NCBI GenBank assembly: GCA_965208745.1
Contig: CBDBPN010000004.1
Location: 930,001 to 994,000 of the forward strand
Length of the DNA stretch: 64,000 nucleotides
Direction: 5' to 3'
Source of the DNA: VXNE01 sp965208745
Lineage (GTDB): Bacteria; Pseudomonadota; Gammaproteobacteria; Pseudomonadales; Azotimanducaceae
Made by a program: the position numbers and the translations under genes. Shown here in pieces: positions 1 through 7,826 of the stretch. The notes under the pieces are model-generated. The model was not told where the DNA came from, did not search any database, and worked only from the letters and a program-made list of their open reading frames with translations. Within the stretch, counting starts at the first letter, position 1, and the number at the start of each line of letters is the position of its first letter.

Positions 1-2
1 CG

Positions 3-158
3 CAGGCGCATGGCGAGAGCCTGTACCTGGGCGACGACGCGGTCCGCAAGCTCGAGAAGGCGGCTGCGGACGTGGTGACCGAGGGCGACGCGCCAAGCGA
101 CCCGAATCGACCTCCCCCGGAGAAGGGCGCCGACATCGGCTTCTACAACCTCGCCTGA
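3..158 (+). CDS. C-terminal end of an unidentified protein (partial)
   Basis: An open frame enters from the left edge and ends at TGA 156-158, giving the last 51 residues of a protein that begins outside the window. The tail is hydrophilic with a proline-rich stretch (PNRPPPEKGAD) and ends GFYNLA. I do not recognise the family. The frame stays open and its codons are GC-rich at third positions like the neighbours, so it is probably real coding sequence. The next open frame starts only six bases later, but that one is a broken composite, so operon logic cannot be used. Confidence 0.45.
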   Translation, partial: QAHGESLYLGDDAVRKLEKAAADVVTEGDAPSDPNRPPPEKGADIGFYNLA

Positions 159-164
159 CTCGAC

Positions 165-1325
165 ATGGGCGACAGTCTCTTCAAGATCGACGGACGCTAC
201 CGGTCGTCGATTCTCGTCGACCCGCCCGATGGGCGGATGCCTGCGCTGACGGAGGCCGGGCAGGCGCGGCGCAGCGCCGGCCCCAGTCCGCGCGGCCCGC
301 AACCACAGGACCAGAATCAGATCGAGCCACCGGACGACCTGTTGAAGAACGACGGCACCGCGTGGTGGCTGGACGAGGGCAGCCACCCCTACGACGGCCC
401 GGAGACGCTGACGCTACTCGACCGTTGCCTCCTCTATGCCGACGCGACCATCCCGATGATCCCCACCATGTACAACAACATGAAGACGGTCGTGCAGACC
501 GACACCCACCTCCTGATCAACATCGAGTGGATGCATTGGGCGCGTATCGTCAGGATCGATGCCGAGCATCTCGATCCGGAGATCCGCTCGCTCGCCGGGG
601 ATTCGATCGGCTGGTGGGAAGGCGACACGCTGGTCGTGGAGACCACGAACTTCCTCGAGGGGCCCGGCGTTCCCCGGGACGGGCTGCGCGTCGTCGAACG
701 ACTCTCGCCGATCGACGGGGACTCGCTGCTCTACGGGTTCACCGTGCACGACCCGGACTACGCCGCACCGTACAGCGGCGAGCTGCCGTGGCCGAAATCC
801 GACCAGCCGAGTTACGAGTACCCGGGGGACTTGTCGGCACAGGCGCCGAACATGATTGCTTCGACCGTCCAGGGCGCCGGAACCCCGGTGTTCGGGCTGC
901 GCGGCGTGTCCATGAACGACTGGAGCTACAACCGGTCCGGCCCCGTCGCCGCGTACCTGGACGAGGGCTACAAGGGCAACCCGTCGCTGCTCGCCGTGCC
1001 CTTCTTTGACCTCGAGCGCGTGGAAGTGCTGCGCGGTCCGCAACGCACCCTGTACGGAAAGAACACCGCCCCGGCAGGCCCCGTTCATCGAGGGCATCAA
1101 CTCAGCCGGAGTACACCTTATCTCCGCCCTCGGACTGTCCAACGAACCAGGACCACCTCAATGGTTGAACGTACCGTCTCCGAGGCTAGAAGCAGGATTC
1201 GGGGGCTGGCGAGGTCACCCGGGGCTCTTCGGTTGCGCAAGCCCTTTGATGCGGAGGTCACGTGGCAAGTCGAACGATTCGGTGCCGCTTGTCACCTTCG
1301 CGACTTCGATGTCGACCAGAGGTAG
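165..1325 (+). pseudogene. Composite ORF: truncated WEGDTLVVETTNF-family protein joined to a TonB-receptor plug fragment
   Basis: Residues 1 to about 220 match a widespread uncharacterised secreted protein family through ILVDPPDGRMPALT, YNNM...VQT and GDSIGWWEGDTLVVETTNF. The N-terminal signal region of that family is missing, and its usual end (YEY followed by CHEGNYG) is replaced directly after YEYPG. From about residue 228 the frame continues as a TonB-dependent receptor plug: VFGLRGVSMNDWS, VAAYLDEGYKGNPSLLAVPF and FDLERVEVLRGP..TLYGKN. After about position 1083 the family signal ends, where GA(I/T)N...TKKP would be expected, and the rest is unrelated. Two genes were therefore fused in frame by deletion and both parts are incomplete. 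A secreted product is unlikely because no signal peptide is present. The family matches are from motif recognition; the fusion is seen directly in the frame. Confidence 0.7.
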
Positions 1326-1339
1326 CCGGAAGCCGCGCT

Positions 1340-1415
1340 TGGTGGGCCGTCTGGGACTCGAACCCAGGACCAACGAGTTAAAAGCCCGGTGCTCTACCAA
1401 CTGAGCTAACGACCC
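1340..1415 (-). tRNA. tRNA-Lys (anticodon TTT)
   Basis: The minus strand folds as a 76-nt tRNA including an encoded CCA. The acceptor arms GGGTCGT and ACGGCCC pair with wobble at one step, the D arm reads TAGCTCAGTTGGTAGAGCA, the anticodon loop is CTTTTAA, and the T loop carries TTCGAGT. The anticodon stem (CCGGG/CTCGT) has one mismatch at its outer pair and one G-T. It closely resembles bacterial tRNA-Lys. A repeat copy begins 18 bases beyond its 5' end. Confidence 0.95.
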
Positions 1416-1433
1416 GCGCGCGACGGCGCATTG

Positions 1434-1567
1434 TAGCGCCCCATGGCCGGCCCGTCGCCTCGCTTCCGCTCGGCAACGGCTCCGCCCGCAGCCCAGCCAC
1501 GCCGTCCTATCACGGCACATCCGCCGTCGGTCGCTATGCTTCCGTCGCCGGATGTTCCATGAAAGGG
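1434..1567 (+). repeat. Dispersed palindromic repeat, copy 1 (intergenic)
   Basis: About 134 bp beginning TAGCGCCCC and ending GGATGTTCCATGNAAGGG. It aligns along its whole length, with about four bases in five identical, to 51102-51237. Shared blocks include GGCTCCGCCCGC, CGCCGTCGGTCGCT and GGATGTTCCATG. Here it lies between tRNA-Lys and the stop of the LLM gene, so it interrupts nothing. The antisense frame that is coding in the HigA copy is also open here. Confidence 0.8.
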
Positions 1568-1603
1568 CCGTGCCCCCAGGCCCACAAGCGCCCGCGAGGG
1601 CGT

Positions 1604-2641
1604 TCAAGCCCTCCGGTTCAACCCCGCCAGCTCCGCCATGAACCGTACCGCCTCTTCCTGTTCCGTACCGACGGTGAGCCCGCTGAAACCGGCGTCCACC
1701 CAGTCGCGGTAACGCTTGCGGATGCGCTCCTTGGGACCGTACAGCGCCGCCTCGTCGACGAACTCGTCCGGGACGGCGGCCACGGCTTCGTCCTTGCGGT
1801 GCGCGAGGTAGAGTTGCTGGATACGCTCGGCGGCCTCGCCGAAGCCGCGCTGGATCATCATCTGCTTGTGGAAGTTCAGCGACCGGTGTCCCATCCCGCC
1901 CACGTAGAGCGCGACGTTCGGCTTCGCCGCGTCGATCGCGGCGCGCACGTCGTCGGTGATGAGCACGGCAACGCTCGACTGCATCTCGATGTCGTCGAGC
2001 GTCTTGCCGGCCTTCGCCGCCCCCTCGGCCAGCCACTGTTTGGCCTGGTCGACATGCTCCGGCGTGTAGCGCAGCGGCAGCCACCCGTCGGCGATCTCCC
2101 CGGTCAGCCGCACCATCGTCTCGGTGCCCGTGCCGAGCCAGATGGGGATGTTCGGGTTCATGTGCAGGATGGACTTCAGCGGCTTGCCGATGCCCAGCGC
2201 GCCTTCGCCCGTGAACGGCAGCGAGATCTCCCGGCCCTCGTGTTCGACGACTTCGCGCGCCAGGGTCTTGCGGATGATCGCCACGTAGTCCTTCACGCGG
2301 TAGTAGGGCCTGCCCCACGGCTGCCCGTACCAGCCCTCGACGATCTGCGGTCCCGACACGCCCACGCCGATGATCACGCGGTCGCCGCCGGCCAGCGCGT
2401 CGATCGTCGCGGCCTGCATGGCGGCCATCACCGGCGGCCGGCCGGCGAGTTGCTGGACCCCCGTGCCAAGCCGGATGTGGTTCGTCTTGGCCGCGATGAA
2501 GGCTAACGGCGACCACGCGTCGGAGCCGTACGCCTCCGCCGACCAGACCGAGTCGTACCCGAGTTGCTCCGCGAGCTGGATCCTCTCGATGGGGATCCGG
2601 AGGTGCCGTCCGCTGTAGCCCACACCAATGCCGAGTTTCAT
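1604..2641 (-). CDS. LLM-class (luciferase-like, probably F420-dependent) oxidoreductase
   Basis: A 345-residue luciferase-like monooxygenase-fold protein. The N-terminal beta strand MKLGIGVGYSG, the segment LGYDSVWSAEAYGSDAWSPLAFIAAKT and the phosphate-side strand IRLGTGVQQLAGRPPVMAAMQAAT are typical of the F420-using LLM subfamily seen in actinobacteria and some proteobacteria. IPIWLGTGTE and GEIADGWLP follow in the expected order. The family uses reduced F420 or FMN to reduce or oxygenate small organic substrates in the cytosol; the substrate cannot be read here. I chose ATG 2641 because the homologous strand starts there; an upstream in-frame start at 2680 would add 13 non-conserved residues. 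It is divergent from the SDR gene across a 117-bp gap. Confidence 0.85.
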   Translation of the reverse strand: MKLGIGVGYSGRHLRIPIERIQLAEQLGYDSVWSAEAYGSDAWSPLAFIAAKTNHIRLGTGVQQLAGRPPVMAAMQAATIDALAGGDRVIIGVGVSGPQIVEGWYGQPWGRPYYRVKDYVAIIRKTLAREVVEHEGREISLPFTGEGALGIGKPLKSILHMNPNIPIWLGTGTETMVRLTGEIADGWLPLRYTPEHVDQAKQWLAEGAAKAGKTLDDIEMQSSVAVLITDDVRAAIDAAKPNVALYVGGMGHRSLNFHKQMMIQRGFGEAAERIQQLYLAHRKDEAVAAVPDEFVDEAALYGPKERIRKRYRDWVDAGFSGLTVGTEQEEAVRFMAELAGLNRRA

Positions 2642-2758
2642 GTCTTGCCCCTTGTGCCGAGCCCGCGGGCAGTGTGCCATGCATGCGGGCCGGGCTTGCC
2701 GCCCGACCGCGTGTTCCTACAAACTCGCCCGTTCCGGCAAACGACCAGCGAGGACGCC

Positions 2759-3535
2759 ATGACACTATCCGCCCTGAGCCGCTCCATCGAGGGCAAGGTA
2801 GCGATCGTCACCGGGGCCGCGAGCGGCATGGGGCGCGCGACGGCCCGGCTCTTCGCCGACGAGGGCGCGAAGGTCGCCGCCATGGACATCAACCAGGACC
2901 CACTCGACACGGTCGTGCAGGAGATCGAGGAGGCCGGCTATCCGGTCCGGGGCTGGCAGCTCGACGTATCGGACCGGGAGGCGGTGGACCGCGTGGTCGC
3001 GGAGGTGGCCGAGACCTTCGGCGGCATCGACATTCTCATCAACAACGCGGGCATCGGCGCAGCCGGACCGGTCGACAGCGACGACTACGAAGCGATCTGG
3101 GCACGCGGTTTCGACGTCCTGCTCACCGCGCAGGTGCGCATGATCCGCGCGGCCCTGCCGCACCTGCGCAAGGCGGACGGCGGCCGCATCGTCAACATCG
3201 CATCCACCGAGGGCCTCGGCGCGACCAAGTACAGCAGCCCCTACACAGCCGCCAAGACCGGCGTGATCGGCCTGACCCGCTCCCTGGCCGTGGAGTTCGG
3301 TACCGAGGGCATCACCGTGAACTGCATCTGTCCGGGGCCCATCCGCACGGGCATGACCGAGCAGATTCCCGAAGAACACAAGCGCGAGTACGCCCGCCGG
3401 CGCGTCGCGCTCAAGCGCTACGCAGAACCGGAAGAAGTCGCCCACGGCACGCTGAGCCTCGTCCTGCCCGCGGCCTCCTTCATCACCGGTGTAGCCCTCC
3501 CGGTCGACGGCGGGCTGACGATCCGGAACGCGTGA
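2759..3535 (+). CDS. SDR-family NAD(P)-dependent oxidoreductase
   Basis: A classical short-chain dehydrogenase of 258 residues. The cofactor motif TGAASGMG is at 18-25, NNAG at 95-98, and the catalytic set is Ser149, Tyr162 and Lys166 (YTAAK). PG followed by IRTGM gives the usual loop, and the end INGVALPVDGG-like segment (FITGVALPVDGGLT) is the standard C-terminus. An Asp after the second strand (MDIN) favours NAD over NADP. It probably oxidises a secondary alcohol or reduces a ketone. Its TGA overlaps the GTG start of the downstream symporter (GTGA), so the two are translationally coupled and the transporter may import this enzyme's substrate. The exact substrate is unknown. Confidence 0.9.
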   Translation: MTLSALSRSIEGKVAIVTGAASGMGRATARLFADEGAKVAAMDINQDPLDTVVQEIEEAGYPVRGWQLDVSDREAVDRVVAEVAETFGGIDILINNAGIGAAGPVDSDDYEAIWARGFDVLLTAQVRMIRAALPHLRKADGGRIVNIASTEGLGATKYSSPYTAAKTGVIGLTRSLAVEFGTEGITVNCICPGPIRTGMTEQIPEEHKREYARRRVALKRYAEPEEVAHGTLSLVLPAASFITGVALPVDGGLTIRNA

Positions 3536-4917
3536 ACCTCGCGGCCGCACAGTCCGCGACCGGCCGCGTCCGGTGGCCGGCGGTACTGGCCTACGGCGCG
3601 CCCGGCGTCGGGGCGGGTTACATGTATCTGCTCGTCAACCTCTACGTGATGAAGTTCTCCACGGACGTGCTGCTCATCGCGCCGGCGGTCATGGGCATCA
3701 TCTTCTCCGTGTCGCGCGTCTGGGACGCGGTGTCGGACCCCCTCGTCGGCTACTTGAGCGACCGCACGAAGAGCCGGTTCGGCCGGCGGCGCAGCTGGAT
3801 CCTGGCCTCGGTGGTCCCGATCGCCGCGATTTTCGTGATGGTCTTCGCCCCGCCCGAGGCCCTCGGCAACGCCGGTCGCATCGCCTGGATGGCGACGGCG
3901 ATCATCGGCTTCTACTCGGTGATGACGGTGTTCCTGGTCCCGCACCTGTCCCTCGGCGCCGAGCTGTCCGAGGACTACCACGAGCGCAGCCGGCTGTTCG
4001 GCATGCGCCATGCCGCCTTCACCATCGGCTCGATCCTGGCGCTCGGGAGCATGCAGGCGCTCATCAACGCGGAGGAGGTCGGCGAGGCCGCGGTGCGCGA
4101 GGTCACCTTCACGCTCGCGATCGTCGCCGCCGCGGTGATGACGGCAGCGCTCCTCGGCTCCGTCCCGCTGCTCAGGGAACGTGCGGACTTCCAGGGCCGG
4201 GTCACCGAGAAGCCGTTCCAGGCCTTCGCCGACGTGTGGCGCAACGTCCACGCGCGGCTCCTGATCGTCGTCACCTTCATCGAGAACGTCGGCTCCGCGG
4301 CCATCGGTGTCCTGACGCTCTACGTCATGCAGTACGTGGTGGGCGCGCCCCGGTGGGCACCGCTGGTCATCCTTTCGTACATGGTTCCCTCCGCCGCGTC
4401 CGTGCCGCTGTGGCTGCCGCTGTCGCGCCGTTTCGGCAAGGTGCGCCTCTGGATGTTCTCGATGGTGCTGACGGGCGTGTCGTTCGGCGGCATGTTCGCG
4501 CTCCCGTTCCTGGACACGGTCGAGCAGCGGCTCGTGACGATCTTCGTGCTGGCGTTCTTCGCGGGTCTCGCCGCCGGCGCCGGGGGCACCATCGGGCCGT
4601 CCGTGCAGGGCGACGTCATCGACTACGACGAACACCTGACCGGCGAGCGTAAGGAGGGCTCCTACTTCGCCACCTGGAACTTCGTCTACAAGAGCGCCAT
4701 GGGCGTGATGCTGGCGCTGACCGGCTTCGTGCTGCAGGCGTCGGGATTCGTGCCGAACCAGGAACAGACCATGACCGTCCAGGTGGCCATCGTCTCGCTA
4801 TACGGTCTGTTCCCGCTGGTCTGCTACGCCGTCGGCGCGGCGCTGTTCAGCCGCTTCAAGCTCGACGAGAAGGCCCACGCGGAAATCCGCGCGCAGCTCG
4901 ACCTGAAGACTGCCTGA
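3532..4917 (+). CDS. MFS transporter of the GPH sugar/cation symporter type
   Basis: A 461-residue polytopic membrane protein with about 12 hydrophobic helices. The cytoplasmic loop DPLVGYLSDRTKSRFGRRRS is the signature of the glycoside-pentoside-hexuronide:cation symporter family, and the C-terminal half carries GDVIDYDEHLTGERKEGSYF, also diagnostic. The family brings in sugars, uronates or related polar compounds with H+ or Na+. The start is GTG 3532, overlapping the SDR stop; the same frame is open further upstream but has no transporter-like sequence there. The coupling to the SDR suggests an uptake-plus-oxidation pair. The substrate is inference only. Confidence 0.88.
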   Translation: MNLAAAQSATGRVRWPAVLAYGAPGVGAGYMYLLVNLYVMKFSTDVLLIAPAVMGIIFSVSRVWDAVSDPLVGYLSDRTKSRFGRRRSWILASVVPIAAIFVMVFAPPEALGNAGRIAWMATAIIGFYSVMTVFLVPHLSLGAELSEDYHERSRLFGMRHAAFTIGSILALGSMQALINAEEVGEAAVREVTFTLAIVAAAVMTAALLGSVPLLRERADFQGRVTEKPFQAFADVWRNVHARLLIVVTFIENVGSAAIGVLTLYVMQYVVGAPRWAPLVILSYMVPSAASVPLWLPLSRRFGKVRLWMFSMVLTGVSFGGMFALPFLDTVEQRLVTIFVLAFFAGLAAGAGGTIGPSVQGDVIDYDEHLTGERKEGSYFATWNFVYKSAMGVMLALTGFVLQASGFVPNQEQTMTVQVAIVSLYGLFPLVCYAVGAALFSRFKLDEKAHAEIRAQLDLKTA

Positions 4918-4965
4918 GCGACGCGGGAGGGCAAGTGCAACCCGCGCAGGGGCTTGCCCCAGCGA

Positions 4966-5745
4966 TCAACGCCTGGCGAAGTTGCCCGGTCGCCGCTCCG
5001 AAACCGCTCGCACCCCTTCCTTGTGGTCCTCGGTCTTCTGCAGGCGCGCCTGCTCGGCGTTCTCCCAGTCGGTCGCGGCCTGCACCGCCTCCGGCAGCCC
5101 CTGCCGCCCGGTCGCCCGCACCGACTCGACGGCGAGGGGGGCGTTCTCGGCGATCTCCGCCGCCAGCCGCGCGGCCGCCGGGCGCAGGTCGTCCACGTCC
5201 GTCAGGATGTCGGCCAGGCCCCACTCGTGGGCCGTCTCGCCGTTGATCCGGCGGCCTGTCATGAACAGCAGGTTGGCCTTCTGCTGGCCCACGATCTTCG
5301 GCAGCGTGTGCGTCAGCCCGAAGCCCGGGTGAAAGCCCAGCTTCACGAAATTGGCCGTGAAACGGGCGGCCGGGGACACCACGCGGTAGTCCGCCATCAC
5401 CGCGAGGCCGAAACCGCCCCCCACCGCCGCGCCCTGCACGGCCGCAATGACGGGCTTCTTCGCCGAGAAGAGGCGCACCGCCGCCGAGTAGAGCGGATTG
5501 CGCGCGCCGGGCGCGCGATCCCGGACCGCGTTGCGCGCGCTGTCCGCGAAGTTGTTGCCGGCGCAGAAGTGCTTGCCTTCGGAACACAGGACCAGCGCCC
5601 GCGTGCCGTCGTCCTCATCGAGCGCATCGAAGGCGTCGCCGAGGTGGTTGATGAGTTCGACGTCGAAGAAGTTGTTCGGCGGCCGCTGGATCTCCAGTGT
5701 CGCCACGTACCCGTCGTGCTGAACCTCGATGTCGCCGTATCTCAC
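4966..5745 (-). CDS. Enoyl-CoA hydratase/isomerase-family protein lacking the canonical glutamates
   Basis: A 259-residue crotonase-fold protein. HFCAGNNF supplies the first oxyanion-hole strand, AAVGGGFGLAVMADYRV the second, and KLGFHPGFG the following loop. The two catalytic glutamates of true enoyl-CoA hydratases (GGG-x-E and the Glu before the GxxP loop) are replaced here by Gly and by a Val-Lys pair, so hydration is unlikely. CoA-ester isomerase, hydrolase or other crotonase chemistry is possible. The start is GTG 5745, chosen because GGGGGAGGA sits just upstream at 5751-5759. It is divergent from the MBL gene. Confidence 0.82.
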   Translation of the reverse strand: MRYGDIEVQHDGYVATLEIQRPPNNFFDVELINHLGDAFDALDEDDGTRALVLCSEGKHFCAGNNFADSARNAVRDRAPGARNPLYSAAVRLFSAKKPVIAAVQGAAVGGGFGLAVMADYRVVSPAARFTANFVKLGFHPGFGLTHTLPKIVGQQKANLLFMTGRRINGETAHEWGLADILTDVDDLRPAAARLAAEIAENAPLAVESVRATGRQGLPEAVQAATDWENAEQARLQKTEDHKEGVRAVSERRPGNFARR

Positions 5746-5805
5746 CCGATCCTCCCCCGATCCCGTCCGAAATGCGGCTGCTATAGTGCCCGAAAAAGGC
5801 GGACG

Positions 5806-6678
5806 ATGGATATGGGCGACCTCTCGCGCTTCCTGCGCTGGCGCGTCGGCGACGTCACCGTGACCCGCGTCGTCGAGCTGACCTCGGCGAGCATCGGCGG
5901 CTACATCCTGCCCCAGGCGCCCCCGGACCTGGTCGACCGGCTGCCCTGGCTCGCGCCGTTCACCGACCCCGCGAAGAAGCTGCTGATGTCCTTCCACAGC
6001 CTGGTACTCCAGTGCCGGGACGAAACCTTCGTGGTCGACACCTGCATCGGCAACGACAAGGTCCGGAACTACCCGCGCTGGAACCGGATGCAGTCACGTT
6101 TCCTCGACGACTTCGCGGACGCGGGCTTCGCGGTCGACGCCGTGCAGACGGTGCTCTGCACCCACATGCACGTCGATCACGTGGGGTGGAACACGCGCCT
6201 GGTCGAGGGGCGCTGGGAACCAACGTTCGAGCGCGCGCGCTACCTCTACGCGGAGGAGGAGTGGGCGCATTGGCGCGCGACCGATCAGACCGAAGAGTAC
6301 GGACCCGTCATCGAGGACTCCGTGCAGCCGATCTTCGACGCCGGACTGGCCGACCTCGTGGCCGCCGACCACGCCGTCAGCGACGAGGTACGTCTCGAGC
6401 CCACGCCGGGGCACACGCCCGGCCACGTGAGCGTCCACATTACGTCCCGCGGCGAGGAAGCTCTCATCACGGGCGACGCCATCCATCACCCCTGCCAGAT
6501 CGCGCACCCGGAGTGGTCGTCGACCGCGGACGTCGACCCGGACGCCAGCGCGGTTACGCGCCGGGGCATCATCGAGCGCTATGCGGACCGACCGGTGCTG
6601 GTCATCGGGACGCACTTCGCGGGGCCAACGGCGGGACGCGTCGTGCGGGACGGAGATGCGTTTCGGCTCGATTGCTAG
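5806..6678 (+). CDS. MBL-fold metallo-hydrolase
   Basis: A 290-residue metallo-beta-lactamase-fold hydrolase with a complete binuclear metal site: His120, His122, Asp124 and His125 in THMHVDHVGW, then His203 and His207 in PTPGHTPGHVS, Asp224 in ITGDAIHH, and His270 in IGTHFAG. The segment FHSLVLQCRDETFVVDTCIGND is typical of the lactonase-like branch (AttM/AhlD relatives), so a lactone or ester substrate is plausible, but so is another small hydrolysable metabolite. No signal peptide is visible. The start ATG 5806 is followed by an in-frame ATG two codons later; either could be used. Confidence 0.88.
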   Translation: MDMGDLSRFLRWRVGDVTVTRVVELTSASIGGYILPQAPPDLVDRLPWLAPFTDPAKKLLMSFHSLVLQCRDETFVVDTCIGNDKVRNYPRWNRMQSRFLDDFADAGFAVDAVQTVLCTHMHVDHVGWNTRLVEGRWEPTFERARYLYAEEEWAHWRATDQTEEYGPVIEDSVQPIFDAGLADLVAADHAVSDEVRLEPTPGHTPGHVSVHITSRGEEALITGDAIHHPCQIAHPEWSSTADVDPDASAVTRRGIIERYADRPVLVIGTHFAGPTAGRVVRDGDAFRLDC

Positions 6679-6693
6679 CGCCGGCCCGCCTAG

Positions 6694-7665
6694 CTATCCC
6701 TCTCTCGGAGCCAGGATTCGGGCAACGCCGTCGAGGAGTTCCGATCCTCTGTCCACACGGACGATCAACTCCCCGACCGCTGCGAGCCGGTCCCAGTCCT
6801 CGACGTCGCCGAGCACTGTTTCGACCTGTCGGCCCACGGCGTCGCCGAATCGTCCCGCGGCCAAGCGCCCGAGCAGGGCGTGCTGCGCCACCACACCTTC
6901 CCGGCGTCCCTCTTCCCGCCACTGCGCGGGCCACTCTGCCATCCGTTCGACCAGCGTCACTGTCGCCTCCTCAAGGGTTCCGCCGAGTTCCGCCACGGCC
7001 TGTTCGGAGCTCAGTGCCACCATTTGCCGCACCCACTCCACGAACGGCCGTTCCAGTTCCGAGTCCCGCGGCGACCGCAGCCAGCCCCGCAACGTGCCAA
7101 CCACCTGGACGATGTCCGCCGGTGTGCGGCTTTGTTCGAAGCCAATCACGGCGCGCATCAGGTTCCCGAGTGGGAGATCGTCCACCGCCACGTGACGCTC
7201 GTCAAGCAGCAGCGAGCGCTGCGCCGGCTGGTATGGTACGAGCACCTCTGGCACGTCCGCGATCAGCGCGCGCATGTCCAGCCGACCCGTCCACGGCGAG
7301 GCGCCGTTGTACAGCACGACTGGCAGCACGGGCGGCCAGCGGCCGGGTGGTCCGAGCTGTCCCCGGCGATCCAGCTCTCGGTAGAGGAGCGCCGTGTACT
7401 CGAGGTTGCGCAACGCCATCCGGGGGTCGTTGCCGGACTGGAATTCCAGCAGAACCAGAAGGTACAGCCAACCGTTGCGGAAGCGGACACGCCACACGGC
7501 GTCGCCGCGGCGCTGCTGGGCACTGTCGCCGACGTGTTCCGCCGGCAGCCGCTCGAGCGTGCCGAGGTCGACATCGCGGATCCAATCAGGATGGCCGACA
7601 GCCTCCAGCAGGTGGGCCACCATGCGCGGGAACGCGAACAACCGGCGGTAGATCGGATCGTGCAC
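6694..7665 (-). CDS. Rpn-family (PD-(D/E)XK) putative recombination-promoting nuclease
   Basis: A 323-residue protein that begins HDPIYRRLFAFPRMVAHLLEAV, the signature start of the Rpn/YhgA-like family. The nuclease core follows: Asp55 in RGDAVWRVRF, and Glu74 with Gln76 in LVLLEFQS, then ALRNLEYTALLYREL. The C-terminal third is helical with AQWREEGRREGVVAQHALLGRL, the usual variable tail. Family members in E. coli (RpnA) cut DNA and raise RecA-independent recombination; some neighbours are linked to phage defence. The best start is GTG 7665 because the homologous sequence begins there. It is a single gene between unrelated metabolic genes. Confidence 0.85.
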   Translation of the reverse strand: MHDPIYRRLFAFPRMVAHLLEAVGHPDWIRDVDLGTLERLPAEHVGDSAQQRRGDAVWRVRFRNGWLYLLVLLEFQSGNDPRMALRNLEYTALLYRELDRRGQLGPPGRWPPVLPVVLYNGASPWTGRLDMRALIADVPEVLVPYQPAQRSLLLDERHVAVDDLPLGNLMRAVIGFEQSRTPADIVQVVGTLRGWLRSPRDSELERPFVEWVRQMVALSSEQAVAELGGTLEEATVTLVERMAEWPAQWREEGRREGVVAQHALLGRLAAGRFGDAVGRQVETVLGDVEDWDRLAAVGELIVRVDRGSELLDGVARILAPREG

Positions 7666-7826
7666 TCGTGCATCGTAGTCAGCCGAGGCACGGTGGCCAT
7701 TAGCCGATGTCGGCAGATCGCGTGCGCCATCTCAGGCGCGCAGTGTGAGCGCCGTCGCACCCCGGCGACCCGTCCGACTCACCCGGGAAGCCCGGGGCAA
7801 GTTCGACCCGACAGCGTGCTAGACTT

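Noticed and set aside
1340..1415. tRNA-Lys as an integration site of a mobile element
   Set aside because: No integrase gene and no duplicated tRNA 3' end were found in the window, although gene debris lies on its 3' side.
1215..2765. Minus-strand 516-codon ORF containing SLAQLVEHRAFNSLVLGSSP
   Set aside because: It is a read-through of tRNA-Lys, the repeat and the antisense/other phase of the LLM gene; no family signal.
2674..3531. N-terminal extension of the GPH transporter over the SDR gene
   Set aside because: The extension is an out-of-phase reading of the SDR, rich in Arg/Gly/His; the transporter begins at GTG 3532.
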